Part shown: in pieces, positions 1-7,425 of the stretch
How positions within the stretch are numbered: position 1 is the first letter of the stretch
Layout of the letters: every line of letters starts with the position of its first letter
Assembly (NCBI GenBank): GCA_041571575.1
Contig: JBFFTZ010000123.1
Span: forward strand, 1 to 7,543
DNA: 7,543 nucleotides
From: CAKZML01 sp041571575
GTDB taxonomy: Bacteria > Pseudomonadota > Gammaproteobacteria > Steroidobacterales > BM003
Direction of reading: 5' to 3'
The notes under the pieces: generated by a model
What the model was told of the DNA's origin: nothing
Databases searched by the model: none
Seen by the model: only the letters and a program-made list of their open reading frames with translations
Translations under genes and position numbers: made by a program

Positions 1-453
1 GGCTCCGGCAGGCAGCAAAGCAGTCGCCACCTTCCAGTGGCTATAGCGCTCATCAACGGGAGGCTGGATATCCACTTCGCAGGCTTGCTGCTCCTGGGAC
101 TTCACCGCCAGGAATACACTGGTGGCATTAAAGAAGCCACGCTGGTTGTCCAGGTAGGCGCCCCTTACCGACAAGTCATAGGCGTACACCTGGTATTCCA
201 GCAGCAACTCTCCCTGGCAGGGATCGCATAACCACTCTGCCTTGCCAATCTTCTCGCAGCCAAGCTCCTGACCCCCGCAACTGGCGTTCACCTTGATCAC
301 CTGCCGGGCAAAATCCCGAATAAGGTAGCTGCCCGGAATCCAGTCAGGCAACCACAAGCCTTGCCCAGCGGGGTCCGGGGTCGGTATCCGGATTTGCACC
401 TCGAAAAGGTGATTCTCAGGCTGCACCGGGCAGATGCTGTAGTGGATTGTCAT
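1..453 (-). CDS. M61 family metallopeptidase, N-terminal part (cut by window edge)
   Basis: Reading the minus strand from the ATG at 453 gives an open frame of 151 codons that reaches base 1 without a stop, so the gene continues outside the window. The start of the product matches the N-terminal beta domain of M61 (glycyl aminopeptidase-type) metallopeptidases. It has the family signature LPDWIPGSYLIRDFAR at about residues 35-50, then a GFFNATSVFL segment and an SHWKVATALLP segment near the cut end. The zinc-binding HExxH motif and the PDZ domain known in this family lie further on and cannot be checked here. There is no obvious signal peptide, so the visible part suggests a cytoplasmic enzyme. 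A GGGA ribosome binding site (461-464) sits 7 nt before the ATG. The gene follows ctlX by 89 bp on the same strand and is probably its operon partner. The family call is firm; the peptide specificity is unknown. Confidence 0.85.
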   Translation of the reverse strand, partial: MTIHYSICPVQPENHLFEVQIRIPTPDPAGQGLWLPDWIPGSYLIRDFARQVIKVNASCGGQELGCEKIGKAEWLCDPCQGELLLEYQVYAYDLSVRGAYLDNQRGFFNATSVFLAVKSQEQQACEVDIQPPVDERYSHWKVATALLPAGA

Positions 454-542
454 GCTTGATTCCCAATCGGTAGCCGGACCCCGTTGGGGCCAGCCTGGCT
501 AAAAACGCAATATGGTTGCCGGTGCCAAGCCGAACCCCTGGA

Positions 543-1469
543 TCACTCGCTACGGGGTAAGAACACCTCTGCCAACATGCAACGAACGCTGCCGCCGGCA
601 CAGTCTTCTATATATGGCACCGGCACTGCAAGAGGCTCAAGGTGTTTTTTAATAATCTCTAGCTGATCGGATCGCAAGCTGGCGTGGGCCCGCTCCGACA
701 TCACCAGCCTGCCTTTGCCGCCTCGGCCTGTTACCTCGAGCATATTACCGGCGAAGGCTTCCATTTGCGCCTGGCTAATCAGCACCAGTTCGTGACCGGT
801 GTCAGTAAGACGCCTAAGGACCGCTGCACGGGCCGTTTCATCCTTGATTGAGTCTGCACAAATTACCGCAAGACCCGTACCAATGCAGAGCATGACATTG
901 GTGTGATAAATCGCACTGCCCTGGGCATCCACGGCTTCGAACAACACCATCTCGTAGCCCATGCGTTGGGCAAAATCCGCTGCTGCCTGCAAATGCGTGC
1001 GCGGCGACAAGCAGGCGTAAGCCAGGTGATTCACCCGGTCGAACACCATGCTGCCAGTCCCCTCCAGGAACTGCTCCTGGGCCTCGTGATCACTCAGGTC
1101 CAGGATTTCCCGTATATCAAAACCCAGGTCTTCGTGTAGATACTCGAGCACGTCCGGGCGTCGCTCCAGGCGTCGACTGGGAGCAAGCATGGGATACAGT
1201 ACAACTCGCCCATTCGCGTGGAAGCTGACCCAGTTATTGGGAAAAATCGCATCGGGCTTTACCGGCGTGTCCGTGTCCTCGATAACCAGAACTTCCACGC
1301 CGGCGCCCTCCAACGCTGACACCAGCCCATTGAACTCGGCGACCGCACGACCATTGTCCGCCGCATCTTTCCCGTGCATGACCTGGAAGGCATTGGAAGC
1401 TGCCGTCTCCGGGTTGGACAGGAAATGACGCGGCCGCACCATCATCACGGTGGAGGAACTCTGGGACAT
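543..1469 (-). CDS. ctlX: CtlX-type citrulline utilization hydrolase (arginine deiminase-related amidinotransferase fold)
   Basis: The 308-residue product belongs to the guanidino-group-modifying (arginine deiminase/amidinotransferase) superfamily and looks like the CtlX branch, which hydrolyses citrulline to ornithine, CO2 and ammonia in the cytoplasm. Visible family features are VRPRHF near the N-terminus (residues 11-16), the DAIFPNNW segment (73-80), an EGTGSMVFDR segment (136-145) with the expected acidic residue, the putative catalytic His189 in GSAIYHTNVML, and the putative nucleophile Cys297 in GGSVRCMLAE near the C-terminus. The catalytic set therefore appears intact and the length is usual for the family. 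The frame is open upstream to an ATG at 1541, but the ATG at 1469 is chosen because a perfect AGGAGG stands 5 nt before it and homology starts there; the longer form would overlap the fumarase gene. It lies 29 bp after the fumarase stop, so co-transcription is likely. Assignment to the family is strong; citrulline rather than a related ureido or guanidino compound as substrate is inferred. Confidence 0.85.
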   Translation of the reverse strand: MSQSSSTVMMVRPRHFLSNPETAASNAFQVMHGKDAADNGRAVAEFNGLVSALEGAGVEVLVIEDTDTPVKPDAIFPNNWVSFHANGRVVLYPMLAPSRRLERRPDVLEYLHEDLGFDIREILDLSDHEAQEQFLEGTGSMVFDRVNHLAYACLSPRTHLQAAADFAQRMGYEMVLFEAVDAQGSAIYHTNVMLCIGTGLAVICADSIKDETARAAVLRRLTDTGHELVLISQAQMEAFAGNMLEVTGRGGKGRLVMSERAHASLRSDQLEIIKKHLEPLAVPVPYIEDCAGGSVRCMLAEVFLPRSE

Positions 1470-1474
1470 TATCG

Positions 1475-1480
1475 CCTCCT
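1475..1480 (-). promoter_or_regulatory. Ribosome binding site of ctlX (start-deciding)
   Basis: The minus strand reads AGGAGG followed by 5 nt (CGATA) and ATG. This full match to the anti-Shine-Dalgarno sequence fixes the start at 1469 instead of the in-frame ATG 72 nt upstream. It lies in the 29-bp gap after the fumarase stop, which supports translation of both genes from one message. Confidence 0.85.
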
Positions 1481-1498
1481 CATCAACGACGAGACTTT

Positions 1499-3022
1499 TC
1501 AGGCCTCTCTCACGGGAATCTTGCCAATCTTCATCCGCCACTCGGTGGGGCCGGTCTGGTGAACCGAACTGCCTGAGGAATCCACCGCCACAGTCACCGG
1601 CATATCGCGCACTTCAAACTCGTGAATCGCTTCCATCCCCAGTTCCTTGAAGGCGACGACACGTGCAGAACGAATCGCCTTGGAAACCAGGTAGGCGGCG
1701 CCACCCACAGCCATCAAGTACACAGCCTTGTGTTTCTTGATTGCCTCGATAGCAACCGGACCGCGTTCTGCCTTACCTACCATGCCAATCAAGCCAGTCT
1801 TATCCAGCATCATCTCGGTGAACTTGTCCATTCGGGTCGATGTGGTGGGACCTGCCGGGCCGACGACCTCGTCCCGAACCGGATCCACCGGGCCGACGTA
1901 ATAGATAAAGCGGTTGGTGAAATCCACGCCTTCAGGCAGTGGTTCGCCGCGGGCAAACATATCTGCAATGCGCTTGTGAGCCGCATCCCGACCGGTCAGG
2001 AGTTTGCCTGAAAGCAAAATACGCTCGCCGGGTTTCCAGCTGGCTACATCTTCGGGCGTCACCTCATCCAGGTTCACACGGCGAGTATCAGCGCTCACCG
2101 ACCAGGTAATCTTTGGCCAGTCGTCGAGACTGGGCGCTTCAAGCTGAGCCGGTCCATGACCATTCAGTGTGAAGTGGGCGTGCCGGGTCGCTGCGCAATT
2201 CGGAATCATGGCTACCGGAAGGGATGCTGCATGGGTTGGATAATCCTTGATCTTCACGTCCAGAACCGTGGTCAGACCGCCAAGACCCTGGGCGCCAATG
2301 CCCAGCGCATTCACTTTTTCATACAGCTCGAGACGCAACTCCTCAGCACGATTGGAGGGACCTCGCTCAGCCAGTTCATGGATATCCACGTGGTCCATCA
2401 GGGACTCTTTGGCCAGCAACATGGCTTTCTCAGCCGTCCCACCGATGCCAATCCCGAGCATTCCTGGTGGGCACCAGCCGGCCCCCATCTTGGGAACCGT
2501 TTCCAGAACCCAGTCGACCACGCTGTCACTGGGATTCAGCATGGCAAATTTCGACTTGTTTTCGGAACCACCACCCTTGGCGGCAATTCGCACGTCTACC
2601 GCATCGCCTGGAACCAGTTCCACGTGCACGATGGCGGGAGTGTTGTCCCGGGTATTCTGGCGTTTGCCGGCCGGATCCGAGAGCACCGAGGCCCGCAAGG
2701 TATTGTCTTTGTCTGTGTAGGCGCGGCGCACACCCTCGTCCACCAACTGCTGGACACTGCGCTTGGTCTCAAAGGTCACATTCTGACCGACCTTGAGAAA
2801 AACAACGCAAATGCCGGTGTCCTGGCAAATAGGCCTGTGGCCTTCTGCGGCCATACGGGAGTTCACCAGTATCTGGGCCATGGCGTCCTTGGCCGCCGGC
2901 GACTTCTCTCTTTCGTAAGCCTGGGAGAGCGCCTGGATGTAATCGATCGGGTGATAGTAGGAGATGAACTGAAAGCCTTCGGCAATGCTCTGGATGAAAT
3001 CTTCTTCGCGTATGACCGTCAT
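1499..3022 (-). CDS. fumA: Class I fumarate hydratase ([4Fe-4S], iron-dependent)
   Basis: The product has 507 residues and interconverts fumarate and L-malate in the TCA cycle, in the cytoplasm. The N-terminal fumerase domain covers about residues 10-290 and the C-terminal domain about 300-500. Three cysteines fit the cluster ligands of class I fumarases: Cys66 in HRPICQDTGIC, Cys184 in GAGWCPPGMLGIGIGG and Cys276 in IPNCAATRHAHF. Their spacing (118 and 92) is close to that of the E. coli FumA ligands. The QDTG motif, the GERILLSGKLLTGRDAAHKR region (332-351) and GPTTSTRMDKF (391-401) are also intact. The frame is open for 59 more codons to an ATG at 3199, but that extension has no fumarase-like sequence. 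The ATG at 3022 starts the usual MTVIREEDF N-terminus and has AAGGA (3033-3037) 10 nt upstream. It is the first gene of a likely fumarase-ctlX-M61 operon. Enzymes of this class are oxygen- and superoxide-sensitive; no class II (fumC-like) partner is present in the window. Confidence 0.96.
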   Translation of the reverse strand: MTVIREEDFIQSIAEGFQFISYYHPIDYIQALSQAYEREKSPAAKDAMAQILVNSRMAAEGHRPICQDTGICVVFLKVGQNVTFETKRSVQQLVDEGVRRAYTDKDNTLRASVLSDPAGKRQNTRDNTPAIVHVELVPGDAVDVRIAAKGGGSENKSKFAMLNPSDSVVDWVLETVPKMGAGWCPPGMLGIGIGGTAEKAMLLAKESLMDHVDIHELAERGPSNRAEELRLELYEKVNALGIGAQGLGGLTTVLDVKIKDYPTHAASLPVAMIPNCAATRHAHFTLNGHGPAQLEAPSLDDWPKITWSVSADTRRVNLDEVTPEDVASWKPGERILLSGKLLTGRDAAHKRIADMFARGEPLPEGVDFTNRFIYYVGPVDPVRDEVVGPAGPTTSTRMDKFTEMMLDKTGLIGMVGKAERGPVAIEAIKKHKAVYLMAVGGAAYLVSKAIRSARVVAFKELGMEAIHEFEVRDMPVTVAVDSSGSSVHQTGPTEWRMKIGKIPVREA

Positions 3023-3065
3023 GATGTTGCAGTCCTTGTAGCAGGGTGTTCGGACAGGATAAGGA

Positions 3066-3071
3066 ATTGTA
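3066..3071 (-). promoter_or_regulatory. Candidate -10 box of the fumA operon
   Basis: The minus strand reads TACAAT, 5 of 6 matches to the sigma-70 -10 consensus. It lies 43 nt before the fumA ATG, which would give a leader of about 37 nt. No good -35 hexamer stands 16-18 nt upstream, so the call is tentative and an activator might be needed. Confidence 0.3.
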
Positions 3072-3129
3072 CCTCGCGAATCATCAGGATGCCCTTGAGG
3101 TTTTCCGAAGCTTACTACTGTCTGATCTG

Positions 3130-3168
3130 CCGGGCCGCGAAGGAGCTTATGGGCTCCAGATGGCCCGG
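3130..3168. repeat. Two-tier inverted repeat (possible hairpin) upstream of fumA
   Basis: An outer perfect 7-bp pair, CCGGGCC (3130-3136) and GGCCCGG (3162-3168), encloses an inner perfect 5-bp pair, GGAGC (3142-3146) and GCTCC (3153-3157), with a 6-nt loop. The tiers are separated by an asymmetric 5/4-nt internal loop. No T-run follows on either strand, so it does not look like a simple terminator. It lies about 110-145 bp before the fumA start. Confidence 0.55.
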
Positions 3169-3331
3169 AAACACGGGACTGGCACGGAATATCGGGCACT
3201 TTGCGGAATAATGTGCTGACGAGACCGGATTGTTTCGGCGCTGATGCCGCGGACCGGCTGGACAGCCCATCCCCCTTAAGATGGCTGCTCAGAATGCAGG
3301 GCCCGGGGCCCCCTGAGCCCGGACCTGCAGC

Positions 3332-4711
3332 CTAATTCAGTGTCTCGTCTACCAGGATTACCTGGTAGGGAGTCTGTTCGGTGGCGCTGGCCTGGGTGAT
3401 GAGGATAGTAAAATTGTCACCGCCATTAAGCTGAACAACAAATGGCTCCACCAGGTATGCCTCCCCTCCGCCGGCCAGTTCCGGGCGAGTGGTGATACTC
3501 ACGTAATATTCACCTGGCTCCCCGGCATAAAGATTGGATGTGGATCCGTAGCCGAGATTCCTGACAATTCCGTCGGAATAAGCCGGAGGCATCGTGGTCG
3601 GCAATGCTTCGCTCAGATACACGTTCAGGACTTCGCTGGTATAGATCCCGTGGATCGCACGTATTCTGGATTCGGTCGCCACACTTCTACGGTCATCCGG
3701 CCCAAGCACTCCGATCATTCCATCCGGTGAGGAGCCCGTTACAAAGGTGTACTCCTTACCCGCCTCAACGGTATCAGTCAGTTCCAGCAAGGGCGTGTTG
3801 ATATCAGCAGTCGGCGTGACGAGAAAATCCAGGTCTCCGCCATTCAGGACAACAAAATCGGCCAGGCTCCCATAGTCCAGAGCGAGAGCTACCGGGGTCT
3901 GGGCAGGTCCTGCCAGGATATCCAGCGGCCCCTCGACCACATCAATATTCAGACCACGAACCCGACCCCCGTAGGTCACATCTCCGGAAACGGCACTGTC
4001 CTGCCCATAGGTTCTGATCATGTTCAATGCAGCACTCGAGTTACCGGCATTGTCCACAAAAATCATTTGCCTCTCGGCATCTCCGGTGAAATCAAGTGCG
4101 CCGGAGTCAAATACCACATCTGTCGTCCCGGAATTTGTAACCCGCACCTGGTACTCCCCGGGAGTAATCTCCAGGGACCCGGACGACTCGGTAAATGTAA
4201 GGGTGGTATAGGCAGTCATGCCAATCAGATCCACGCCTGGGTCGGTCAGGAAAATATCCAGCGGCCCAAGATCCAGGGAAGCATGAATAAACTCTAGGTA
4301 GCCACCCGTCACCGGCTTAACTCGCCTTGGATTGCTGGTGACAAATGTGGTCGGATTTGCCAGCGTGCCGGCAGTCACCACTGTGTATTCCACATTTCCG
4401 GAGAATTCATAGTCCGGAATGGTGTCGATGATTATTGTTTCCCCGGCAGGGGTGTAGGCCTTGAGTTCGACGGTGGCTATGTCGGTGGCTCCACCCTTGG
4501 ACACCGGAATACTCATCCTGGTGGCCTTCAGGTATTCAACTGAGGAGTGCAGGGGCAACTCACTCACATCCATCTGGATACGCGGCCCATCAACTAAGGC
4601 ATGCACCGCTCGAACATAATATGCAGTGACTTCATTTTCGGAGCTGCCGCATGAGGCCAGTAGAACCACTACGGCCAGGATGCCAAGGCGAAGGGAAGAC
4701 AGGTACCGCAT
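3332..4711 (-). CDS. DUF4397-type repeat lipoprotein
   Basis: The 459-residue product begins with a lipoprotein signal: MRYLSSLRLG, a hydrophobic core, and the lipobox LLASC with Cys21 as the acylated residue. Gly at +2 and no Asp argues for outer-membrane rather than inner-membrane retention. The mature part consists of about four repeats of roughly 100 residues, each opening with a beta-strand motif of the form (I/V)RxxHx...LD(I/V)xL: residues 31-136 (YVRAVHALVDGP), 138-238 (LEFIHASLDLGPLDIFL), 251-348 (VRGLNIDVVEGPLDILA) and 350-459 (IRAIHGIYTSEVLNVYL). This resembles the DUF4397 family of secreted beta-rich domains, whose role is unknown. Composition is acidic, rich in Gly, Thr and Val, with no enzyme motif seen. 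The start has only a weak GAGA site 8 nt upstream, yet the signal peptide begins properly there. A strong terminator separates it from the upstream receptor gene. Family membership is recognised from the repeat pattern; function is unknown. Confidence 0.8.
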   Translation of the reverse strand: MRYLSSLRLGILAVVVLLASCGSSENEVTAYYVRAVHALVDGPRIQMDVSELPLHSSVEYLKATRMSIPVSKGGATDIATVELKAYTPAGETIIIDTIPDYEFSGNVEYTVVTAGTLANPTTFVTSNPRRVKPVTGGYLEFIHASLDLGPLDIFLTDPGVDLIGMTAYTTLTFTESSGSLEITPGEYQVRVTNSGTTDVVFDSGALDFTGDAERQMIFVDNAGNSSAALNMIRTYGQDSAVSGDVTYGGRVRGLNIDVVEGPLDILAGPAQTPVALALDYGSLADFVVLNGGDLDFLVTPTADINTPLLELTDTVEAGKEYTFVTGSSPDGMIGVLGPDDRRSVATESRIRAIHGIYTSEVLNVYLSEALPTTMPPAYSDGIVRNLGYGSTSNLYAGEPGEYYVSITTRPELAGGGEAYLVEPFVVQLNGGDNFTILITQASATEQTPYQVILVDETLN

Positions 4712-4740
4712 AGAAATTATCTCGAAATCGTAAACCGCCT

Positions 4741-4746
4741 ATTGTA
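4741..4746 (-). promoter_or_regulatory. Candidate -10 box of the lipoprotein gene
   Basis: The minus strand reads TACAAT 29 nt before the ATG at 4711, which would give a leader of roughly 23 nt. It lies downstream of the receptor terminator, as expected for an independent transcription unit. The -35 region at the usual spacing (around ATCACC) is poor; a 10-bp palindrome TTGATATCAA (4769-4778) lies just upstream and could bind a regulator. Evidence is only sequence similarity. Confidence 0.3.
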
Positions 4747-4790
4747 CTCAAGTTCGGGCACAAGGTGATTGATATCAACCAGGCATATGG

Positions 4791-4827
4791 GCAACAAACA
4801 AAGAGCCCCGCCATGTGGCGGGGCTCT
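4791..4827 (-). terminator. Intrinsic terminator of the TonB-dependent receptor gene
   Basis: The minus strand carries a perfect 11-bp GC-rich stem, AGAGCCCCGCC (complement of 4827-4817) pairing with GGCGGGGCTCT (complement of 4812-4802), closed by a 4-nt loop. It is followed by the T-rich tract TTGTTTGTTG. It lies 68 bp after the receptor stop codon and ahead of the lipoprotein gene, so the two genes are probably not one operon. It has no long T-run on the plus strand and no plus-strand gene precedes it. Confidence 0.9.
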
Positions 4828-4895
4828 CTCAGGCTTCGGTCAGGCCCCCTGAACGGGAATCATGACGTGCATGCGCTTGAATTCCAGGGAAAACC

Positions 4896-7424
4896 TTAGA
4901 ATTCGTAACGCACACGCATGTAGTAGAAAGCACCGTTAAAGCCAAACGGGCTGAACTGGCTGTACCGGTTACCCACACCATCTGCAGCACCGGGATTTTC
5001 TTCCGGAGTAGTGTCGAACAGGTTCTGGGCACCAAGCGTGAAAGTGACCGAATCGTTCCAGTGGTAAGCAGCCTCGGCGTCAACCAGATATTCACCACTG
5101 TAGGTGTTGCCATCTTCCGAGTCATACCAGTCGTCGAAGTAGCTCACACGGGCCAACAAGCTCCAGTCACCCGTAGCGTGATTGGCGGTCAGGTTGTAGC
5201 GAGTTTCCGGCACACCCTCTTCGATCTGGCGAATACGTGCATCATCAACCGTCTGGCCGGCATCCGTCACTTCGGTGCTTGTTGTGTTGTAGGCCAGGGT
5301 CAGGTTGGTGGTGCCAGCAGCCCAGTCGATCGGGTAGGTGGCAACGATATCCACACCTTCGGTGCTGGTGTCGAAGTCATTGGTGAAGAACCGGAAGTTC
5401 TGCAGGTTACCGGCACTGGTCACGCCTTCAGCGATCAGGTCTTCAATTTCCTGGTCAGTCAACTGGTAGTTCTGGGACAGGTTTAAACGATTCTCTACAT
5501 CAATTTTGAAGTAATCAACCGTTACGTCCAAACCACCCACGTTGAAGAACACACCAAAGGTCACGTTGGTCGAATCTTCAGGCTCAAGAGGCTTGCCGCC
5601 ACGCAGGGCTGCAACCGCTGAATCCGAAGGAATCGTGCCGTTATTCACCAGGTCATTCAGAACGAAATCAAACTCGGTGGACACATTATAGGCATTTGAC
5701 TGACCGGGGGTCGGAGCCTTAAAGCCAGTGCTGGCGGTAGCACGCAGACCGAAGTTCTCGGTGATGCGGTAGTTACCGGCAATCTTGCCGTTGGTAGTGG
5801 TTCCGAAGTCAGAGTAGTCCTCGTAACGCATCGCAGCGCCAATCAGCAGGTCTTCGGTAGCTTCCCATTCTGCATCGAAGTACATGCCCAGGTTGCTGCG
5901 ATCCCAGCTGCCGCCGGCGATGTTGCTGAAGCCGGGGAAACCGTTAGAGGCAGCACTGAAACCCTGGGGAGCCAGGTAGCCGATCTCGAAGGATTCCTGC
6001 TGACCGACGCGAATGGAGAATTCTTCCACACGCTGCTCGATACCGAAAGCCAGGTTCAAATCTTCACGGGGGCTGTAGCCAAAGTCCGCGTTGAAGTTAC
6101 GTTCGAACTGCGTGTAGCCACCCGGATCGAAAGCAGTCGGCGTTGCCGGACCAAGAGAGGCATTAACGGTGTTGCGAATGAAGAAGTCCACCTGGTTCTG
6201 GCCAAGGCCGGCGCTGAAGTCATAACGCAGGCCATTGTCCATTTCGCCCATGACACCAGCAACAAGCGAAGTGTCGCTCACGTCACCACCAAACCGGGGG
6301 GTAAAGCCGCCGGGGAATATTTCCTGGAAGGTGAAGCAGTTAGGATCAGCAAACACCTGCGCCAGGGCAGTCGGATCAGGCGCATTGTTTACAATGTTGA
6401 CCGTCGGGCAGTTAGCTGCTCCCGGCGCACCGCCAGCGGCTTCCAGCAAGTCGCCAACCAGAAGCGTTTCGCCACCGTCATTGCTGAATACCGCACCGCG
6501 AGTATTCGGATTACGGAAGTAAAAACCGCCGTCAACATGCTTCTTGGAGTAGTTGGCATGGGAGTAGAACTCGCTGCTGTCATTCAGCTGCAAGCCCATG
6601 TTTACCCAGAACTTCATGTCGTCGGTGATTTCCGGGGAGCCCCAGACCTGGGCCGGATTAGCCACGGCGGTGTTTCCCGCTGCGATCACGGCAGCAGCAT
6701 CGTTACGCTGCACACTGCGATCGGTAGGATCGGTTTCACCCATTTCGAAGCTCGCGTTCACGAAGCCATTGTCAGAAAACGGCAGGCCGATGTTACCAGC
6801 GATGGTCATCTGTGTGCCGTCACCCTCTGAGTACTCACCGTACTTCGCTTCTATCGAACCGCCTTCATTATCATCCTTGAGGATGAAGTTGATCACGCCG
6901 GCGATGGCGTCAGAGCCGTACTGTGCCGCAGCGCCGTCACGCAGCACTTCGACACGCTTCAGGGCGATAGAAGGAATGGCCGAGATGTCAGGACCCTGGG
7001 CACCGTTTGAGATACCGTTGCCGAGCCAGTAGATAACCGCAGCACGATGACGGCGCTTGCCATTGATCAGCACCAGGGTGTGATCAGGGGCCAGGCCACG
7101 CATATTGGCAGGACGCACGATGGTGGCGGCGTCACTGATGGGCTGGGTGTTGACATTATATGAGGGCACTACGGTACGCAGCAGGTTGCTGAGATCCGTA
7201 TCGCCCTGGTCGGCAAAATAATCACCGGACAGCACGTCGACCGGCGCCGGAGAATCTTCTACCGAGCGGGCACGGGCACGAGTACCGGTACTAATGATCT
7301 CTTCGATTTCCAGAGTTTCTACGGCCGCTTCTTCCTGAGCGAGCGCTGACTGTGAGAAACCGACAAAGAAAGGCGCTTGCAAGCCGAGCAATACGGCCAG
7401 GCGCAACTTAGTCGATGGTTTCAT
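4896..7424 (-). CDS. TonB-dependent outer-membrane receptor
   Basis: The 842-residue product is a complete TonB-dependent receptor, a gated outer-membrane channel powered by TonB-ExbB-ExbD. Residues 1-29 form a Sec signal peptide with a likely cut after SQSALA. A TonB-box-like stretch EIEEIISTGTRA (39-50) follows. The plug domain spans about 56-183 and includes NMRGLAPDHTLVLINGKRRH (107-126) and RVEVLRDGAAAQYGSDAIAG (157-176), both typical of the family. The remainder is the beta-barrel, ending MRVRYEF with the C-terminal Phe used for outer-membrane insertion. Cys339 and Cys363 are a close pair in an apparent extracellular loop and may form a disulfide. AGGGGGA (7430-7436) stands 5 nt before the ATG, and the signal peptide begins directly at this start. 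The length fits iron-complex, vitamin or oligomer receptors; no residue pattern identifies the substrate, and no sensor, sigma factor or periplasmic binding protein is adjacent in the window. Confidence 0.95.
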   Translation of the reverse strand: MKPSTKLRLAVLLGLQAPFFVGFSQSALAQEEAAVETLEIEEIISTGTRARARSVEDSPAPVDVLSGDYFADQGDTDLSNLLRTVVPSYNVNTQPISDAATIVRPANMRGLAPDHTLVLINGKRRHRAAVIYWLGNGISNGAQGPDISAIPSIALKRVEVLRDGAAAQYGSDAIAGVINFILKDDNEGGSIEAKYGEYSEGDGTQMTIAGNIGLPFSDNGFVNASFEMGETDPTDRSVQRNDAAAVIAAGNTAVANPAQVWGSPEITDDMKFWVNMGLQLNDSSEFYSHANYSKKHVDGGFYFRNPNTRGAVFSNDGGETLLVGDLLEAAGGAPGAANCPTVNIVNNAPDPTALAQVFADPNCFTFQEIFPGGFTPRFGGDVSDTSLVAGVMGEMDNGLRYDFSAGLGQNQVDFFIRNTVNASLGPATPTAFDPGGYTQFERNFNADFGYSPREDLNLAFGIEQRVEEFSIRVGQQESFEIGYLAPQGFSAASNGFPGFSNIAGGSWDRSNLGMYFDAEWEATEDLLIGAAMRYEDYSDFGTTTNGKIAGNYRITENFGLRATASTGFKAPTPGQSNAYNVSTEFDFVLNDLVNNGTIPSDSAVAALRGGKPLEPEDSTNVTFGVFFNVGGLDVTVDYFKIDVENRLNLSQNYQLTDQEIEDLIAEGVTSAGNLQNFRFFTNDFDTSTEGVDIVATYPIDWAAGTTNLTLAYNTTSTEVTDAGQTVDDARIRQIEEGVPETRYNLTANHATGDWSLLARVSYFDDWYDSEDGNTYSGEYLVDAEAAYHWNDSVTFTLGAQNLFDTTPEENPGAADGVGNRYSQFSPFGFNGAFYYMRVRYEF

Positions 7425-7425
7425 G

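Larger units (their letters stand above)
3023..3331. other. 309-bp intergenic region between the DUF4397 lipoprotein gene and fumA
   Basis: No convincing small gene is seen. On the minus strand the part next to fumA is open in the fumA frame but does not resemble protein of known type. The stretch holds a candidate -10 box (3066-3071), a two-tier inverted repeat (3130-3168) and a GC-rich imperfect hairpin (3303-3322) just after the lipoprotein stop codon. That last hairpin has no T-run after it, so it is not called as an intrinsic terminator. Confidence 0.6.

Noticed and set aside
1470..1541. Longer ctlX starting at 1541
   Set aside because: It would overlap the fumarase coding region, adds a non-homologous segment, and ignores the perfect AGGAGG placed 5 nt before the ATG at 1469.
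3023..3199. N-terminal extension of fumarase to an ATG at 3199
   Set aside because: The 59 extra residues have no fumarase similarity or targeting signal, while the ATG at 3022 gives the normal family N-terminus with an AAGGA site upstream.
2156..3211. Long plus-strand open frame of 351 codons
   Set aside because: It lies antisense over the well-supported fumarase gene, has no family resemblance, and its low-complexity His/Gly-rich product is typical of an antisense shadow in GC-rich DNA.
3303..3322. GC-rich hairpin after the lipoprotein stop as an intrinsic terminator
   Set aside because: The stem needs a bulge and no T-run follows on the minus strand, so termination here cannot be supported from sequence.
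4769..4778. TTGATATCAA as an FNR/Anr site
   Set aside because: The two half-sites resemble TTGAT and ATCAA but overlap; the 4-nt spacer required for an FNR-type dimer is missing.
4829..5125. Minus-strand open frame of 98 codons at the 3' end of the receptor gene
   Set aside because: It is a frame-shifted shadow of the receptor gene with no ribosome binding site or recognisable product.
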